This document shows, in pieces, positions 59,603-59,633 of a stretch of DNA of 59,633 nt (positions are counted from its first letter, which is position 1; each line of letters begins with the position of its first letter). A program made the position numbers and the translations under genes. Source of the stretch: Candidatus Gastranaerophilales bacterium (GTDB taxonomy: Bacteria; Cyanobacteriota; Vampirovibrionia; Gastranaerophilales; Gastranaerophilaceae). The stretch is from assembly GCA_944325085.1 (NCBI GenBank), contig CALUYT010000037.1, positions 1-59,633 on the forward strand, given 5' to 3'. Under the pieces are notes generated by a model. That model did no database searches and was not told where the DNA came from. It saw only the letters and a program-made list of their open reading frames with translations.

Positions 59603-59633
59603 AAAAAGCGCACAAATAAAAAGTGCGCTTTTT
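59603..59633. terminator. Terminator at the right edge
   Basis: 11-bp perfect stem (59603-59613 with 59623-59633), A-run left and T-run right; probably belongs to a leftward gene beyond the window. Confidence 0.8.

Noticed and set aside
1-59633. CRISPR arrays, insertion sequences, integrases, prophage, rRNA
   Set aside because: No regularly spaced repeats, transposase or integrase genes, phage structural genes or rRNA sequence were seen.

Overview
The window is strongly AT-rich chromosomal DNA from a Gram-negative-type bacterium. Outer-membrane and lipid A biology is indicated by LpxA, a LapA-domain protein and an LspA-family protein. Type IV pili and DNA uptake are indicated by a pilin-like protein, PilT and ComEC. 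Storage glucan is indicated by GlgA and a GH57 branching enzyme, and cyclic-di-GMP signalling by a CHASE2-GGDEF protein. Nothing photosynthetic or respiratory is present; an iron alcohol dehydrogenase and an oxygen-sensitive-type BadF activase suggest a fermentative anaerobe. This mix, the base composition, and several proteins with an Asn/Gln-rich N-terminus ending in a short F-x-G/A motif fit the non-photosynthetic sister group of Cyanobacteria (Vampirovibrionia/Melainabacteria, for example gut Gastranaerophilales). That placement is inference from gene content, not a phylogeny.

Layout. 1-4.6 kb: 3' end of a pilin-like gene, lpxA, a 560-residue unknown protein and an Fe-ADH. 4.7-12 kb: an unknown F-x-G protein, a dicarboxylate/amino-acid symporter coupled to ileS, an unknown helical protein, and dnaB. 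12-16.6 kb: a small secreted protein, a cation diffusion facilitator, a GCS2-type glutamate-cysteine ligase, rsmA and ispE. 16.7-18.8 kb: a large Ala/Lys-rich protein with two hydrophobic segments and a regulatory-looking upstream region. 19.2-27.7 kb: a TrmB regulator, tdk, a C-terminal processing protease, a 55-residue protein, then an apparent operon of CHASE2-GGDEF, STAND ATPase-TPR, rsmG and yjbQ. 27.7-35 kb (minus strand): recG, a LysM protein, an F-x-A protein, ruvB and an atypical ABC1 kinase. 35.2-41.5 kb: a 1195-residue zinc-ribbon / cyclase-like / ATPase-like / TPR protein, glgA, an rpoZ-like gene and purine nucleoside phosphorylase. 41.5-44.2 kb (minus): a likely operon of a secreted NTF2-like protein, an lspA homologue, rluD and a LapA-domain protein. 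44.3-47 kb: a 59-residue protein, a BadF activase and two unknown proteins. 47-51.6 kb (minus): M16 peptidase, recO, pilT. 51.7-59.6 kb: comEC, a lytic transglycosylase with a long leader, two glycosyltransferases divergent from an XRE regulator, GH57 branching enzyme and tRNA-Asp.

Most of the window is housekeeping. The least explained parts are the 1195-residue signalling-type protein and its architectural cousin at 24.2 kb, the 709-residue protein, the F-x-G/A N-terminal motif family, several promoters whose -10 box lies 6-7 bases from the start codon (candidate leaderless mRNAs), and substitutions in conserved motifs of IleRS, LspA and PilT. No CRISPR array, insertion sequence, integrase or prophage was seen.
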